Positions 17,701 to 27,052 of a stretch of 64,000 nt of DNA are shown piece by piece. The stretch covers positions 1 to 64,000 of the forward strand of contig NZ_LNQB01000096.1 in assembly GCF_001651875.1 (NCBI RefSeq). The letters run 5' to 3'. The translations under genes and the position numbers were made by a program. Under the pieces are notes generated by a model, which worked only from the letters and a program-made list of their open reading frames with translations, was not told the origin of the DNA and did no database searches. Each line of letters begins with the position of its first letter. Within the stretch, counting starts at the first letter, position 1. The stretch comes from Sinorhizobium saheli (GTDB taxonomy: Bacteria > Pseudomonadota > Alphaproteobacteria > Rhizobiales > Rhizobiaceae).

Positions 17701-17734
17701 AGCCAATGCCCGCGTTTTTGGCATTGATCGAATT

Positions 17735-17768
17735 ATTGTCATGATATTATTATTCGGATTGACATGAT
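17735..17768 (+). promoter_or_regulatory. Direct repeats (candidate EnuR operator) and -35 box before ehuA
   Basis: ATTGTCATGAT (17735-17745) and ATTGACATGAT (17758-17768) are 11-bp direct repeats with one mismatch, spaced 23 bp. The second contains a perfect TTGACA -35 box (17759-17764), so a bound repressor would cover the promoter. MocR regulators often bind paired direct repeats. A clear -10 box is not visible. Confidence 0.55.
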
Positions 17769-17868
17769 TTGGGAACCGGATCATCGTTAGGACATTAACG
17801 CCTGGGACCGGAGTGCGTGCGCTTCTTCCCGCCGTGCGCGCCAGGTCTCGAGGGAGAGAGAGACGCGA

Positions 17869-18654
17869 ATGTCCGAGCCGATCATCCGCATCGACAACAT
17901 CGTCAAGAAATACGGGCCGCTGACGGTGCTCGACAAGCTGTCGATGGAGGTGATGCCCGGGGAGAAGCTTGCGCTGATCGGCCCGTCGGGCTCGGGCAAG
18001 ACGACGATCCTTCGCATCCTGATGACCCTGGAGAGGATCAGCGATGGCTTCATCGAGGTCGATGGCGAGCATCTCTACCACATGAAGAAGGACAGACAGC
18101 TCGTCCCGGCCGACGAGCGGCATCTCCACCTGATGCGCGAGAAGATCGGCATGGTCTTCCAGCACTTCAATCTCTTCCCCCACAAATGCGTGCTCGACAA
18201 TGTGACGCTGGCGCCGATGCTGACCAAGGGCATGGCGCGCGCCGCGGCCGAAAAGCGCGCGATGGAGCTCCTCGACATGGTCGGTATGGCCGACAAGGCG
18301 AAAAGCATGCCGGCCCAGCTTTCGGGCGGCCAGAAGCAGCGTGTCGCCATTGCGAGAGCGCTGGCGCTGTCGCCGAAGATCATGCTGTTCGACGAGGTGA
18401 CCTCGGCGCTCGATCCGGAACTGGTCGAAGAGGTGCTGAACGTCATGCGCCGGCTCGCGGACGAGACGGACATGACGATGCTGCTCGTCACCCACGAGAT
18501 GGGTTTCGCCCACGACTTCGCCGACCGGGTGCTCTTCTTCGACCGCGGCAAGATCGTCGAGGAGGGAAAGCCCGGGGATATCTTCCGGCATCCGAAGCAG
18601 GAACGCACGCAGGCCTTCCTGCGCAAGATCATAGCGGCAGGGCACCGCGTCTGA
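17869..18654 (+). CDS. ehuA: Ectoine/hydroxyectoine ABC transporter, ATP-binding protein
   Basis: A 261-residue ATPase of the polar amino acid uptake class. It has Walker [10 protein letters not shown], the [16 protein letters not shown]-loop, signature [15 protein letters not shown] and Walker [15 protein letters not shown]. It energises EhuCD. It is the first gene of the long plus-strand operon, preceded by a GAGGGAGAGAG SD and the direct-repeat operator. Confidence 0.9.
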   Translation: MSEPIIRIDNIVKKYGPLTVLDKLSMEVMPGEKLALIGPSGSGKTTILRILMTLERISDGFIEVDGEHLYHMKKDRQLVPADERHLHLMREKIGMVFQHFNLFPHKCVLDNVTLAPMLTKGMARAAAEKRAMELLDMVGMADKAKSMPAQLSGGQKQRVAIARALALSPKIMLFDEVTSALDPELVEEVLNVMRRLADETDMTMLLVTHEMGFAHDFADRVLFFDRGKIVEEGKPGDIFRHPKQERTQAFLRKIIAAGHRV

Positions 18655-18718
18655 GCCTCAAGGCGCCGACATTGCCTCGGACAAGAACCTCAAGAGAACA
18701 ACAGAGGAGTTGGGAACG

Positions 18719-19570
18719 ATGAGACTCAAGGATTTGATGGCAATGGCGGCCGGTGCCACCGCATTGATGGCGATTGCCGCGGCCGCGCCCGCCGCCGCGG
18801 ACGAGAACAAGCTCGAGGAACTGAAGGAGCAGGGCTTCGCGCGCGTCGCGATCGCCAACGAGCCGCCCTTCACCGCGGTCGGCGCCGACGGCAAGGTTTC
18901 CGGCGCCGCACCGGACGTCGCCCGGGAAATCTTCAAGAAGCTGGGCGTACCGGAAATCGTCGCCTCGATCTCCGAATACGGCGCGATGATCCCCGGCCTG
19001 CAGGCCGGCCGCCATGACGCGATCACCGCCGGCCTGTTCATGAAGCCGGAGCGCTGCGCCGCGGTTGCCTATTCCGAGCCGATCCTCTGCGATGCCGAGG
19101 CCTTCGCGCTGAAGAAGGGCAATCCGCTCAAGTTGAAGAGCTACAAGGACATCGCCGACAATCCGGATGCGAAGATCGGCGCGCCCGGCGGCGGCACCGA
19201 GGAGAAGCTGGCGCTCGAAGCCGGCGTGCCGCGCGACCGCGTCATCGTCGTGCCGGACGGTCAGAGCGGCATGAAGATGCTGCAGGACGGTCGCATCGAC
19301 GTCTATTCGCTGCCGGTTCTCTCGATCAACGATCTCGTTTCCAAGGCGAATGACCCGAACATCGAAGTGGTCGCGCCGGTCGAAGGCGCGCCGGTCTATT
19401 GCGACGGCGCCGCCTTCCGGAAAGGCGACGAGGCGCTGCGCGACGCCTTCGACGTCGAGCTCGCCAAGATGAAGGAGTCGGGCGAGTTCGCGAAGATCAT
19501 CGAGCCCTACGGCTTCTCGGCCAAGGCCGCGATGTCGACGACCCGCGAAAAACTCTGCGCCGCGAAGTAA
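18719..19570 (+). CDS. ehuB: Ectoine/hydroxyectoine-binding periplasmic protein
   Basis: A 283-residue SBP of bacterial family 3 (ligand-gated, type II fold). The Sec signal is MRLKDLMAMAAG ... APAAADE, and the mature part opens with a lobe-1 strand RVAIANEPPF; lobe 2 contains GAPGGGTEEKLALEAGV. EhuB binds ectoine and hydroxyectoine with high affinity. ATG 18719 is preferred over TTG 18710 because AGAGGAG is correctly spaced from it. A strong hairpin follows the stop. Confidence 0.9.
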   Translation: MRLKDLMAMAAGATALMAIAAAAPAAADENKLEELKEQGFARVAIANEPPFTAVGADGKVSGAAPDVAREIFKKLGVPEIVASISEYGAMIPGLQAGRHDAITAGLFMKPERCAAVAYSEPILCDAEAFALKKGNPLKLKSYKDIADNPDAKIGAPGGGTEEKLALEAGVPRDRVIVVPDGQSGMKMLQDGRIDVYSLPVLSINDLVSKANDPNIEVVAPVEGAPVYCDGAAFRKGDEALRDAFDVELAKMKESGEFAKIIEPYGFSAKAAMSTTREKLCAAK

Positions 19571-19587
19571 GCCCTGGCTGGGGCTGC

Positions 19588-19626
19588 CGCCGCCTTCCAT
19601 TCGCCGAATGCGGGCGGAAGGCGGCG
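19588..19626 (+). promoter_or_regulatory. Intercistronic hairpin between ehuB and ehuC
   Basis: An 11-bp perfect stem (19588-19598 with 19616-19626) closes a 17-nt loop. It follows the ehuB stop by about 18 nt with no T-run, which fits an mRNA-stabilising or partial-termination element that keeps EhuB in excess over the permeases. Confidence 0.6.
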
Positions 19627-19672
19627 TGGACGGCGCAAACCTCTCCGGAATTCTGACTGGAACGACGAAGCG

Positions 19673-20332
19673 ATGATCGACTGGTCCGGCTATATCGGAT
19701 TGATACTCCAGGGTGCGTGGGTGACCGTCGAGCTGACGCTGATGGGCTCGGCGCTCGCGCTGGTGGTCGCCTTTGCGGCGGGCCTCGGGCGCCTCAGCCG
19801 GTTCATGGCGGTGCGTTCGCTCGCCACGACCTATATCGAGTTCTTCCGCGGCACCTCGATCTTCGTCCAGCTCTTCTGGGCCTATTTCGTCCTGCCCTTC
19901 GCCGGCATCACGCTGACGCCGCTGCAGGCGGGCGTGCTGGCGCTCGGCCTGAACGTCGGCGCCTATGGCGCGGAGGTCGTCAGGGGCGCGGTCAAGGCGA
20001 TCGGCCGCGAGCAGCGGGAGGCCTGCATCGCGCTCAATCTCACGCGCTATCAGGCGATGCGCCACATCATCCTGCCGCAGGCGCTGCCGCTGATGCTGCC
20101 GACCTTCGGCAACAATGCCATCGAGCTCCTCAAGGGGACCGCCGTCGTCTCGCTGATCTCCCTGACCGACATGACCTTCCAGGCGCAGGTGGTCAGGGCG
20201 CAGACGGGCAGCACGCTGATCCCCTTCGCCACCATCCTGGTGCTCTATTTCGTCATGGCCTGGGTCATCTCGCTCGGCATGCGCTGGCTGGAGCGGCGCG
20301 CGGGCCGCGGCCTCGACGGCGTGAGGGTCTGA
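19673..20332 (+). CDS. ehuC: Ectoine/hydroxyectoine ABC transporter, permease 1
   Basis: A 219-residue permease of the HisM/GlnP type. It has about five predicted helices, the conserved FFRGTSIFVQLFWAYFVLP segment and the EAA loop (REQREACIALNLTRYQAMRHIILPQALPL). It pairs with EhuD to form the channel. It is 2 bp upstream of ehuD. Confidence 0.9.
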   Translation: MIDWSGYIGLILQGAWVTVELTLMGSALALVVAFAAGLGRLSRFMAVRSLATTYIEFFRGTSIFVQLFWAYFVLPFAGITLTPLQAGVLALGLNVGAYGAEVVRGAVKAIGREQREACIALNLTRYQAMRHIILPQALPLMLPTFGNNAIELLKGTAVVSLISLTDMTFQAQVVRAQTGSTLIPFATILVLYFVMAWVISLGMRWLERRAGRGLDGVRV

Positions 20333-20334
20333 CC

Positions 20335-20997
20335 ATGGAATGGGATTGGGAATTCGTCCGCCAGATCATGCCGACCCTCATCGATGGGCTGCAGATCACC
20401 ATTCTGGCCACCATTCTCGGCGCGGCGGTCGCCGCGGTCGTCGGGCTCGTCTTTGCCATCCTGCGCATGGTGGCGCCGGCGCCGGTCGCGCGCGCCACCG
20501 GCTTCGCGGTGGAATTCATCCGCGGCACGCCGCTGCTGGTGCAGCTCTATTTCATCTTCTACGTGCTGCCGGACATCGGCATCCGCCTGCCGGCGCTGGT
20601 CGCCGGCGTCATCGGGCTCGGCATCCATTACGGCACCTATGCCGCCGAGGTCTATCGCGCCGGCATCGAGAACGTGCCGCGCGGCCAATGGGAGGCCGCC
20701 AAGGCGACGAATCTCACGGCCCGCCAGACCTGGACCCACGTGATCCTGCCGCAGGCGATACCGCCGATGATCCCGGCGCTCGCCAATTACCTGATCGCCA
20801 TGTTCAAGGAGACGCCGCTGCTTTCGGCGATCACGGTGCTCGAACTCATGAACCAGGCGAAGAGCATCGCCAACAGCAACTATCGCTACATCGAGCCGAT
20901 GACATTGGTCGGGGTGTTCTTCCTGATCATGAGCCTGATCTCCGTCTTCTTCCTGCGCTGGCTGGAAGAGCGTTACGCAAGAGTGGATGAACGCTGA
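20335..20997 (+). CDS. ehuD: Ectoine/hydroxyectoine ABC transporter, permease 2
   Basis: A 220-residue HisM-type permease. It shows EFIRGTPLLVQLYFIFYVLP and the EAA loop GQWEAAKATNLTARQTW ... ILPQAIPPMIPALANY. The ATG at 20335 follows the ehuC stop immediately; a longer open frame upstream is the shifted shadow of ehuC. Its TGA overlaps the ATG of eutA. Confidence 0.9.
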   Translation: MEWDWEFVRQIMPTLIDGLQITILATILGAAVAAVVGLVFAILRMVAPAPVARATGFAVEFIRGTPLLVQLYFIFYVLPDIGIRLPALVAGVIGLGIHYGTYAAEVYRAGIENVPRGQWEAAKATNLTARQTWTHVILPQAIPPMIPALANYLIAMFKETPLLSAITVLELMNQAKSIANSNYRYIEPMTLVGVFFLIMSLISVFFLRWLEERYARVDER

Positions 20998-21782
20998 TGG
21001 AAAAGCCTGTCGCTCTCTCGGTGGCGCGGCGCGCCCCGCGCCTCGACGACCGGCCGCTCGAAAAGCGCATCGGCCTCGTCATCCTCGCCACGGACCATAC
21101 GACCGAGGTGGACTTCCAGCGTTTGGTGGCGTCCGATCGGATTGGCGTCTATGTGGCCCGCATCCCCTATGCCAATCCGGTGACGCCGGAAAATCTGCGG
21201 GCGATGCAGCCTTCGCTGACGGCGGCAGCGGCACTGATCCTGCCGGACGAAGCGCTCGACGTCGTCATGTATTCCTGCACCTCGGCCTCCGTCGTCATCG
21301 GTGACGAGCAAGTGGCGGCGGCAATCAAGACCGCCAAGCCGGAAGCAGCCGTGGTGACGCCGACGGCCGCGGCCGTCAAAGGCTTGTGGACGCTCGGCGC
21401 CGGGCGCATTTCCGTGCTGACCCCCTATACGGTCGAGACCAGCCGGCCGATGGCGGACTACTTCGCCGCACTCGGCTTCGAGATAGACCGCTTCACCTGC
21501 CTGGGGCTCACCGACGACCGGGAGATGGCGCGGATCGCGCTTGCGGAAATCGTCGCCTTCGCCAGGGAGGCCACGGCACCCGAATCGGACGCGCTCTTCA
21601 TCTCCTGCACGGCGGTGCGTGCGGCCGGCGTCGTTGCCGAGATCGAGGCGGCGATCGGCAAACCGGTCGTCAGCAGCAATTACGCCACCGCCTGGGCCTG
21701 TCTTCGCCTTTGCAGTGACCAGGAGGCCCGACCGCGCCTCGGCCGGTTGATGGCCTTGCCGCTGGAAGGGGAATGGCCGTGA
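20997..21782 (+). CDS. eutA: Ectoine utilisation protein, Asp/Glu racemase/maleate isomerase fold
   Basis: A 261-residue protein of the Asp/Glu racemase-arylmalonate decarboxylase-maleate isomerase superfamily. Two potential catalytic cysteines are visible: MYSCTSASVVIG in the first half and FISCTAVRAAGV in the second. Together with EutB and EutC it is thought to convert hydroxyectoine to ectoine; the exact reaction is not established. It overlaps ehuD and eutB, indicating translational coupling. Confidence 0.9.
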   Translation: MEKPVALSVARRAPRLDDRPLEKRIGLVILATDHTTEVDFQRLVASDRIGVYVARIPYANPVTPENLRAMQPSLTAAAALILPDEALDVVMYSCTSASVVIGDEQVAAAIKTAKPEAAVVTPTAAAVKGLWTLGAGRISVLTPYTVETSRPMADYFAALGFEIDRFTCLGLTDDREMARIALAEIVAFAREATAPESDALFISCTAVRAAGVVAEIEAAIGKPVVSSNYATAWACLRLCSDQEARPRLGRLMALPLEGEWP

Positions 21783-22783
21783 GCGCGCCTCTCCCCGTGA
21801 CGATCGAGGACATCGAAGCCGCGGCGCGGCGCATCTCCGGCCGCGTGCTCCCGACGCCCCTCGCGATTTCGCCATCGCTCGGCAAGCTCTGCGGCGAGCC
21901 GGTGGGCTTGAAGCTCGAGCACCACCAGACGACCGGCAGCTTCAAGCTGCGCGGTGCGACGAATGCGGTGCTTTCGCTTTCAGCCGAAGAGCGCGCGCGC
22001 GGCGTGGTCGCCGCCTCGACCGGAAATCATGGCCGGGCGCTTGCCCATGCGGCCAAGGCGGAGGGCTCGGTGGCGACGATCTGCATGTCGCGCCTCGTGC
22101 CGGAGAACAAGGTCTCCGAAATCAGGCGCCTTGGCGCCGCGGTGCGGATCGTCGGCCGGTCGCAGGACGAGGCGCAGGAGGAGGTCGAGCGGCTCGTTGC
22201 GGAAAAGCGCCTCGTCATGGTGCCGCCCTTCGACCATCCGGCGGTGGTCGCCGCGCAGGGGACGCTGGGGCTCGAAATCGTCGAAGCGATGCCGGACGTC
22301 ACGACCGTGCTCGTGCCGGTCTCGGGCGGCGGGCTGGCGGCCGGCGTTGCGGCGGCGGTCAAGGCCCGCAGGCCGGCGGCGCGGGTGATCGGGCTGACGA
22401 TGGAGCGCGGTGCGGCGATGAGGGCGAGCCTCGCCGCCGGCAGGCCGGTGCCCGTCGAGGAACAGCCGAGCCTTGCCGATTCGCTCGGCGGCGGCATCGG
22501 CCTCGACAATCGCGTGACCTTCGCCATGTGCCGGGAGCTCCTCGACGACATCGTCCTGCTGACGGAGGCGGAAATCGCCGCCGGCATGCGCCACGCCTAC
22601 CGTGAGGAGCGCGAGATCGTCGAAGGCGCCGGTGCCGTCGGCATCGCGGCGCTCCTTGCCGGCAAGATCAGGGATATCACGGGCTCGATCGCGGTCGTTC
22701 TCTCCGGCCGCAATGTCGACATGGGCCTGCATCTCAGCGTGATGAACGGCGAAACGAACCCGTTTCGCGAGGAGGCGGCATGA
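21773..22783 (+). CDS. eutB: Ectoine utilisation protein, threonine dehydratase-like
   Basis: A 336-residue fold-type II PLP enzyme. The PLP lysine is in HHQTTGSFKLRGATNAV, the Asn in ASTGNHGRALAHAA, and the phosphate-binding glycines are VPVSGGGLAAG. It resembles serine/threonine dehydratases but is shorter because it lacks the C-terminal ACT regulatory domain. It probably eliminates water in hydroxyectoine processing. It overlaps eutA by 10 bp and eutC by 4 bp. Confidence 0.9.
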   Translation: MAVSAPLPVTIEDIEAAARRISGRVLPTPLAISPSLGKLCGEPVGLKLEHHQTTGSFKLRGATNAVLSLSAEERARGVVAASTGNHGRALAHAAKAEGSVATICMSRLVPENKVSEIRRLGAAVRIVGRSQDEAQEEVERLVAEKRLVMVPPFDHPAVVAAQGTLGLEIVEAMPDVTTVLVPVSGGGLAAGVAAAVKARRPAARVIGLTMERGAAMRASLAAGRPVPVEEQPSLADSLGGGIGLDNRVTFAMCRELLDDIVLLTEAEIAAGMRHAYREEREIVEGAGAVGIAALLAGKIRDITGSIAVVLSGRNVDMGLHLSVMNGETNPFREEAA

Positions 22784-23769
22784 CACGGATGACGATTCTC
22801 ACCGAGGCGGAGCTGCGCCGGATCGTGCCGCTCGATCGCGAGGCGGTCGCCTGCGTCGAGGATGCGTTCCGTGCGCTCGCCACCAGGGCGGTGGCGATGC
22901 CGCCGATCCTGAGGCTCGATATTCCCGAGCATCGCGGCGAGGTCGACGTGAAGACCGCCTATGTGCCGGGCCTCGACGGCTTCGCGATCAAGATCAGCCC
23001 GGGCTTCTTCGACAATCCGAAGATCGGCCTGCCGAGCACCAACGGCATGATGGTGCTCCTGTCGAGCCGCACCGGGCTGGTGCAGGCGCTGCTCATCGAC
23101 AATGGTTACCTCACCGACGTGCGCACGGCGGCGGCCGGGGCGGTCGCGGCCAGGCACCTGTCGCGTGAAGACTCTTCCGTCGCGGCGATCTTCGGCGCCG
23201 GCATGCAGGCAAGGTTGCAGCTCGAAGCGCTCGCGCTCGTCCGCCCGATCCGCGCGGCGCGGCTTTGGGCGCGCGATGCAGCCAAGGCCGAAGCGGCGGC
23301 GCAGGCACTTGCCGAAAAGCTCGGCTTTCCGGTCACGACGACGACCGATCCGAAGGCGGCCGTCGCGGGTGCCGACATCATCGTCACCACCACGCCGTCG
23401 GCGGCGCCGATCCTCGAGGCCGAATGGCTGCAGCCGGGCCAGCATGTCACCGCCATGGGGTCGGACGCCGAGCACAAGAATGAGCTCGATCCGCAGGCGA
23501 TCGCCCGGGCGACTTATGTCGCCGACAGGCTCAGCCAGACGCGCCGGCTCGGCGAACTGCACCACGCGATTGTTGCCGGGCTCGTCGCGCCGGATGCCGG
23601 CTTCGCGGAGCTCGGACAGGTGATCGCCGGGCAGAAGGCCGGACGGACGCGCGCCGACGAGATCACCATCGCCGACCTGACCGGCACCGGCATCCAGGAT
23701 ACCGCCATCGCCACGCTCGCCCATGCGCGGGCGCGTGCGGCGAACGCCGGAACGATATTCGAGAGTTGA
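22780..23769 (+). CDS. eutC: Ectoine utilisation protein, ornithine cyclodeaminase family
   Basis: A 329-residue NAD(P)-dependent protein of the OCD/mu-crystallin family. The Rossmann signature is VAAIFGAGMQARLQLEAL; other conserved parts are KISPGFFDNP and LIDNGYLTDVRTAAAGAV. Family members reduce cyclic imines or deaminate amino acids, so it probably reduces the product of EutB. It overlaps eutB by 4 bp. Confidence 0.9.
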   Translation: MTRMTILTEAELRRIVPLDREAVACVEDAFRALATRAVAMPPILRLDIPEHRGEVDVKTAYVPGLDGFAIKISPGFFDNPKIGLPSTNGMMVLLSSRTGLVQALLIDNGYLTDVRTAAAGAVAARHLSREDSSVAAIFGAGMQARLQLEALALVRPIRAARLWARDAAKAEAAAQALAEKLGFPVTTTTDPKAAVAGADIIVTTTPSAAPILEAEWLQPGQHVTAMGSDAEHKNELDPQAIARATYVADRLSQTRRLGELHHAIVAGLVAPDAGFAELGQVIAGQKAGRTRADEITIADLTGTGIQDTAIATLAHARARAANAGTIFES

Positions 23770-23803
23770 CGCCGGCACGGGCCGGAAAAACGAGGGAAGA
23801 GAT

Positions 23804-24985
23804 ATGACCCAACCCAACCTCAAATTCTCCCTTGGGGAATATGAAGCGCGGCTGAAGAAAACGCGTCAGGCGATGGAATTGAAGGGCGTCGAGCTGCTCA
23901 TCGTCAGCGACCCGTCCAACATGGCCTGGCTCACCGGCTATGACGGCTGGTCCTTCTATGTGCACCAGGCGGTGATCGTGCCGCCGTCGGGTGAGCCGAT
24001 CTGGTTCGGCCGCGGCCAGGACGCAAACGGCGCCAGGCTGACCGCCTATCTCGCTCACGAGAACATCATCGGCTATCCCGACCACTATGTGCAGTCGACC
24101 GAGCGTCACTCGATGGACTATCTCTCGGGGATCCTCGCCGATCGCGGCTGGGGTTCGCTTCGGATCGGCGTCGAGATGGACAATTACTGGTTCTCGGCCG
24201 CCGCCTTCGCCTCGCTGCAGAAGCACCTTCCGAACGCGCGCTTCATCGACGCGACCGCGCTCGTCAACTGGCAGCGCGCGGTCAAGAGCGAGACGGAAAT
24301 CAAGTACATGCGCAACGCCGCCCGCATCGTCGAGGCGATGCATCAGCGCATCTTCGACAAGATCGAGGTCGGCATGCGCAAATGCGACCTGGTCGCCGAG
24401 ATCTATGACGCCGGAACCCGCGGCGTCGACGGCATCGGCGGCGACTATCCGGCGATCGTGCCGTTGTTGCCCTCGGGCGTCGAGGCCTCCGCGCCGCATC
24501 TAACCTGGGACGACCGGCCGATGAAACGGGGCGAGGGCACCTTCTTCGAGATCGCCGGCTGCTACAACCGCTATCACGTGCCGCTGTCGCGCACCGTCTT
24601 CCTCGGCAAGCCGACGCAGGCCTTCCTTGACGCCGAGAAGGCGACGCTCGAGGGCATGGAGGCGGGGCTGGCGGTCGCGAGGCCCGGCAATAGCTGCGAG
24701 GACATCGCCAACGCGTTCTTCGCGGTCCTGAAGAAATACGGCATCGTCAAGGACAACCGAACCGGCTACCCGATCGGTCTTTCCTATCCGCCGGACTGGG
24801 GCGAGCGCACCATGAGCCTGCGCCCCGGCGACAGGACGGAACTGAAGCCCGGAATGACCTTCCATTTCATGACCGGCCTCTGGCTCGAGGACATGGGCTT
24901 CGAGACGACCGAGAGCATTCTGATCACCGAGACCGGCGTCGAGTGCCTGGCCTCGGTGCCGCGCAGGCTGATGGTCAAGGACTGA
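23804..24985 (+). CDS. eutD: Ectoine hydrolase (M24 creatinase fold)
   Basis: A 393-residue protein equal to DoeA. It has an N-terminal creatinase-like domain (SDPSNMAWLTGYDGWSFYV) and an M24 pita-bread domain from about residue 170. It opens the ectoine ring to N-acetyl-L-2,4-diaminobutyrate. The ATG at 23804 follows GAGGGAAGAG, and an in-frame upstream extension overlapping eutC lacks family character. It is followed 4 bp later by eutE. Confidence 0.9.
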   Translation: MTQPNLKFSLGEYEARLKKTRQAMELKGVELLIVSDPSNMAWLTGYDGWSFYVHQAVIVPPSGEPIWFGRGQDANGARLTAYLAHENIIGYPDHYVQSTERHSMDYLSGILADRGWGSLRIGVEMDNYWFSAAAFASLQKHLPNARFIDATALVNWQRAVKSETEIKYMRNAARIVEAMHQRIFDKIEVGMRKCDLVAEIYDAGTRGVDGIGGDYPAIVPLLPSGVEASAPHLTWDDRPMKRGEGTFFEIAGCYNRYHVPLSRTVFLGKPTQAFLDAEKATLEGMEAGLAVARPGNSCEDIANAFFAVLKKYGIVKDNRTGYPIGLSYPPDWGERTMSLRPGDRTELKPGMTFHFMTGLWLEDMGFETTESILITETGVECLASVPRRLMVKD

Positions 24986-24989
24986 GGCG

Positions 24990-25994
24990 ATGAGGGAGCA
25001 GCATCTGCGGCCGTCGCCGATCAGCGCCACCGTCGACTTCGAGGCAGACGGCGTCCAGCACGGTTTCTTGCGGCTGCCCTATAGCCGCGACGATTCGGCC
25101 TGGGGCTCGGTGATGATCCCGATCACGGTCGTCAGCAACGGGGAGGGCCCGACGGCCCTCCTGACGGGCGGCAATCACGGCGACGAGTATGAGGGGCCGA
25201 TCGCGCTCTTCGATCTGGCGCTGAAGCTCGATCCCGCCGAGGTTCGCGGCCGGGTGATCATCGTTCCGGCCATGAACTATCCGGCCTTCCTCGCCGGCAC
25301 GCGCACGTCGCCGATCGACAGGGGCAATCTGAACCGTAGTTTCCCCGGGCGCCCCGATGGAACCGTGACCGAGAAGATCGCGGACTATTTCCAGCGCGTC
25401 CTGCTGCCCTTGGCGGACATCGTGCTCGACTTCCACTCCGGCGGGAAGACCCTCGACTTCCTGCCCTTCTGCGCCGCTCATATCCTTGCCGACAAGCAGC
25501 AGGAGGCGAAAGCCTTCGAATGCGTCGCGGCTTTCGGCGCGCCCTATTCGATCAAGATGCTGGAGATCGATGCGGTCGGAATGTACGACACGGCGGCCGA
25601 GGAGATGGGCAAGATCTTCATCACCACCGAGCTCGGCGGCGGCGGCTCGGCAACGGCAAAAAGCGCCGGCATCGCCAAGCGCGGCGTTCTGAACGTGCTG
25701 CGCCATGCCGGGATCATCCGCGGCGAGATCGAGCCGCAGCCGACGGAGTGGCTGGACATGCCGGACGCCGACTGCTTCGCCTTTGCCGAGGAGCCCGGGC
25801 TCGTCGAATTCCTGGTCGACCTCGGCGATACGGTCGAGCGCGGCGCCGTCATCGCGCGGATCTATCCGACCGGGCGGACCGGCGCGGAGCCGTTCGAGGT
25901 GCACGCCAGGATGGACGGACTATTGATCGCGCGCCACCACCCGGGCCTGATCAAGGCGGGCGATTGCTGTGCCGTGCTGGCGGTAAGGGTATAG
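24990..25994 (+). CDS. eutE: N-acetyl-diaminobutyrate deacetylase (ASTE/AspA family)
   Basis: A 334-residue zinc-dependent deacylase equal to DoeB. The zinc motif GGNHGDEYEGP (H and E ligands) and LDFHSGG (third ligand) are intact; NRSFPGRPDG is also typical. It removes acetate from N-acetyl-diaminobutyrate, giving the DoeD substrate. It is the last gene of the operon and convergent with pcm. Confidence 0.9.
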   Translation: MREQHLRPSPISATVDFEADGVQHGFLRLPYSRDDSAWGSVMIPITVVSNGEGPTALLTGGNHGDEYEGPIALFDLALKLDPAEVRGRVIIVPAMNYPAFLAGTRTSPIDRGNLNRSFPGRPDGTVTEKIADYFQRVLLPLADIVLDFHSGGKTLDFLPFCAAHILADKQQEAKAFECVAAFGAPYSIKMLEIDAVGMYDTAAEEMGKIFITTELGGGGSATAKSAGIAKRGVLNVLRHAGIIRGEIEPQPTEWLDMPDADCFAFAEEPGLVEFLVDLGDTVERGAVIARIYPTGRTGAEPFEVHARMDGLLIARHHPGLIKAGDCCAVLAVRV

Positions 25995-26037
25995 ACCTCG
26001 CCGTACCGCGACCGACGAGCTGCCATGAGTGTCCGCT

Positions 26038-26709
26038 TCAGGCGGTCTCGAGCCGGGTGAAGCGGACCGGGATGAGTTGCCGCGTCTCGAAATGTCCTGC
26101 CGCATCCTTGTCGATGACGGTCAGCAACTGTTCGTCGGAGCCCAGGGGCAGAACCATGCGGCCCATCGGCTCGAGCTGCTCGAGCAGGGCCGGCGGCGGC
26201 TCGTCCGCCGCCGCGGTGACCAGGATCTTGTCGAACGGGGCATGTTCCGGCCAGCCGCGAGAGCCGTCGCCGACGCGAATGCCGACATTTGAAATGTCGA
26301 GGCTCTGCAGCAGCGTCTCGGCATGGCTTACGAATTCCTCGATGATTTCGACGCTCCAGACCTGCCCGGCGAGTTGGGCGAGGATCGCGGTCTGATAGCC
26401 GAGGCCGGTGCCGATCTCCAGCACCGCCTCATGCGGTTGGGGGGCAAGGAGATCGGTCATGAGCGCGACCATGAAGGGCTGCGACACGGTCTTGTCGAAG
26501 CCGATCGGCAGCGGCATGTCCTGGTAGGCATAGGGCGCGGCCGGAGCCGGCACGAAGAGATGACGGGGCACCCTGAGCATCGCCGCCATCACCCGCCGAT
26601 CAAGGACTGCCTTGCCCAGTTCCGCGCTTGCAAGGTCGGCATAGATCTCGATCACCTCGACCATGTGCCTGCGCAGAACCGCCAGATGCTCTTCGTTCAT
26701 TGGCTTCAT
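26038..26709 (-). CDS. pcm: Protein-L-isoaspartate O-methyltransferase
   Basis: A 223-residue SAM-dependent methyltransferase. Family motifs are VPRHLFVP, the VLEIGTGLGYQTAILA SAM-binding motif I, WSVEIIEEF and FDKILVTAAADEPPPALLEQL. It repairs isoaspartyl residues in aged proteins. The start at 26709 follows GAGGAG at good spacing; the upstream extension is low-complexity. It is a monocistronic neighbour unrelated to ectoine genes. Confidence 0.9.
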   Translation of the reverse strand: MKPMNEEHLAVLRRHMVEVIEIYADLASAELGKAVLDRRVMAAMLRVPRHLFVPAPAAPYAYQDMPLPIGFDKTVSQPFMVALMTDLLAPQPHEAVLEIGTGLGYQTAILAQLAGQVWSVEIIEEFVSHAETLLQSLDISNVGIRVGDGSRGWPEHAPFDKILVTAAADEPPPALLEQLEPMGRMVLPLGSDEQLLTVIDKDAAGHFETRQLIPVRFTRLETA

Positions 26710-27052
26710 GGGCGCGGGCTCCTCGGCCAGCTGGCCGCCAGATGGGCCTCCTACCATTAAAGGGCCATGGCCCCCCGATAGCAAGGTCAAAGGCGAACGA
26801 CGCTCCGGCGATCGCCGTCGTGGGGCGCGGGCAGCTCCGCTGGGACGCGGCAAATCTTTGAAATTATCTGCTGAACCGACCCTCTATTTGGCAAAGCCAA
26901 CTCTCGGATCGACCTATTCTGGTGACGCCCGACCAGCTCGGAGGCACATCGCTGGCTCACCGCGCCGGGCGGCAAAGCATCTGGCGCCCGCGCCGGAGGG
27001 GACTCAATCAGCCTCATCGATCCTGCACCCGCGAACCGAATAGGACCACGAC
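26710..27052. other. Intergenic region between pcm and cupin genes
   Basis: A divergent promoter region of about 340 bp. Short frames on both strands lack family features. No repeat or obvious operator was recognised. Confidence 0.4.
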
